A stretch of 7,198 bases of DNA from Hyphomicrobiales bacterium (GTDB taxonomy: Bacteria; Pseudomonadota; Alphaproteobacteria; Rhizobiales; Aestuariivirgaceae): assembly GCA_023266715.1 (NCBI GenBank), contig JAHFPK010000140.1, positions 1-7,198 on the forward strand, read 5' to 3'. Each line of letters begins with the position of its first letter. Within the stretch, counting starts at the first letter, position 1. This document shows, in pieces, positions 6,897-7,198 of the stretch. Both the position numbers and the translations under genes were made by a program. The notes below the pieces were generated by a model, which was not told where the DNA came from, ran no database searches, and worked only from the letters and a program-made list of their open reading frames with translations.

Positions 6897-7198
6897 CGTA
6901 TCCTTCTCGTTGCAGCGGTAGCCCTTGTTGACCCGGATGGGCGCGTGCTGATTGCCAAACGTCCGGAAGGAAAAATGCTCGCAGGTCTATGGGAATTTCC
7001 GGGTGGCAAGGTGGAGCCCAATGAGCGGCCTGAAGCCGCCTTGATCCGCGAGTTGAAAGAAGAACTGGCCATCGACGTGACTGAAGCGTGTTTGGCACCG
7101 CTTACCTTTGCCAGTCATACTTACGAAGAATTTCATTTGCTAATGCCACTTTATGTGTGCCGGCGCTGGACGGGAACAGTGACTTCACTGGAAGGACA
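6894..7198 (+). CDS. mutT: MutT-type Nudix hydrolase (8-oxo-dGTP diphosphatase), 3' end cut by the window
   Basis: The first 101 codons of a small cytoplasmic Nudix enzyme that should hydrolyse 8-oxo-dGTP to the monophosphate, keeping oxidised guanine out of DNA. The hallmark LAGLWEFPGGKVE lies at residues 29-41. The Nudix box runs from Gly38 to Ile60: Glu44, then Arg52-Glu53 and Glu56-Glu57, the metal-binding core, are all present. The usual Gly next to the end of the box is Ala59. The start is the ATG inside TAATG, sharing one base with the argJ stop; there is no good Shine-Dalgarno sequence, so translation is probably coupled to argJ. The frame is open to the window edge; MutT proteins are usually about 130-140 residues, so some 30-40 are missing. 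The LWEFPGGK context favours MutT over other Nudix families, but substrate is inferred. Confidence 0.9.
   Translation, partial: MRILLVAAVALVDPDGRVLIAKRPEGKMLAGLWEFPGGKVEPNERPEAALIRELKEELAIDVTEACLAPLTFASHTYEEFHLLMPLYVCRRWTGTVTSLEG

Noticed and set aside
6592..7098. 168-codon open frame on the minus strand across the argJ-mutT junction
   Set aside because: Antisense to two well-supported genes, including the Nudix box; no domain recognised.

Overview
The window looks like a piece of an alphaproteobacterial chromosome, most likely Hyphomicrobiales or a near relative. This rests on the style of the proteins and on the gene neighbourhood (secA divergent from a parvulin isomerase gene, followed by argJ and a mutT-type Nudix gene), which from general knowledge recurs in that class. 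Base composition looks near balanced, slightly above 50% GC by eye. Nothing suggests a phage, plasmid, insertion sequence or CRISPR array.

Layout. Positions 1-186 are non-coding and A+T-rich, with two short palindromes and a possible leftward promoter near the edge. At 187-1575 (+) is a Tat-exported multicopper oxidase with a methionine-rich insertion. Five bases later, and convergent with it, is secA (4307 to 1581, minus strand), complete at 908 codons. A 360-bp intergenic region (4308-4667) separates secA from a rightward cluster and holds several palindromes and hairpins but no convincing gene. The cluster is a secreted parvulin-type peptidyl-prolyl isomerase (4668-5636), argJ (5656-6894), and a MutT-type Nudix hydrolase that starts at 6894, shares one base with the argJ stop codon and runs off the right end.

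How the genes relate. SecA is the ATPase motor of the Sec pathway. The divergent isomerase carries a Sec-type signal peptide and probably helps fold exported proteins. The multicopper oxidase instead carries a twin-arginine signal, so it should leave the cell folded and should not depend on SecA. ArgJ (arginine biosynthesis) and MutT (clearing oxidised nucleotides) are housekeeping enzymes that appear to be co-transcribed with the isomerase without a functional link to it.

I found no sign of a previously undescribed multi-gene system. The points most worth a second look are small: the clustered inverted repeats between secA and the isomerase gene, the methionine-rich loop of the oxidase, the near-zero convergent gap between oxidase and secA, and a Gly-to-Ala change in the Nudix box.
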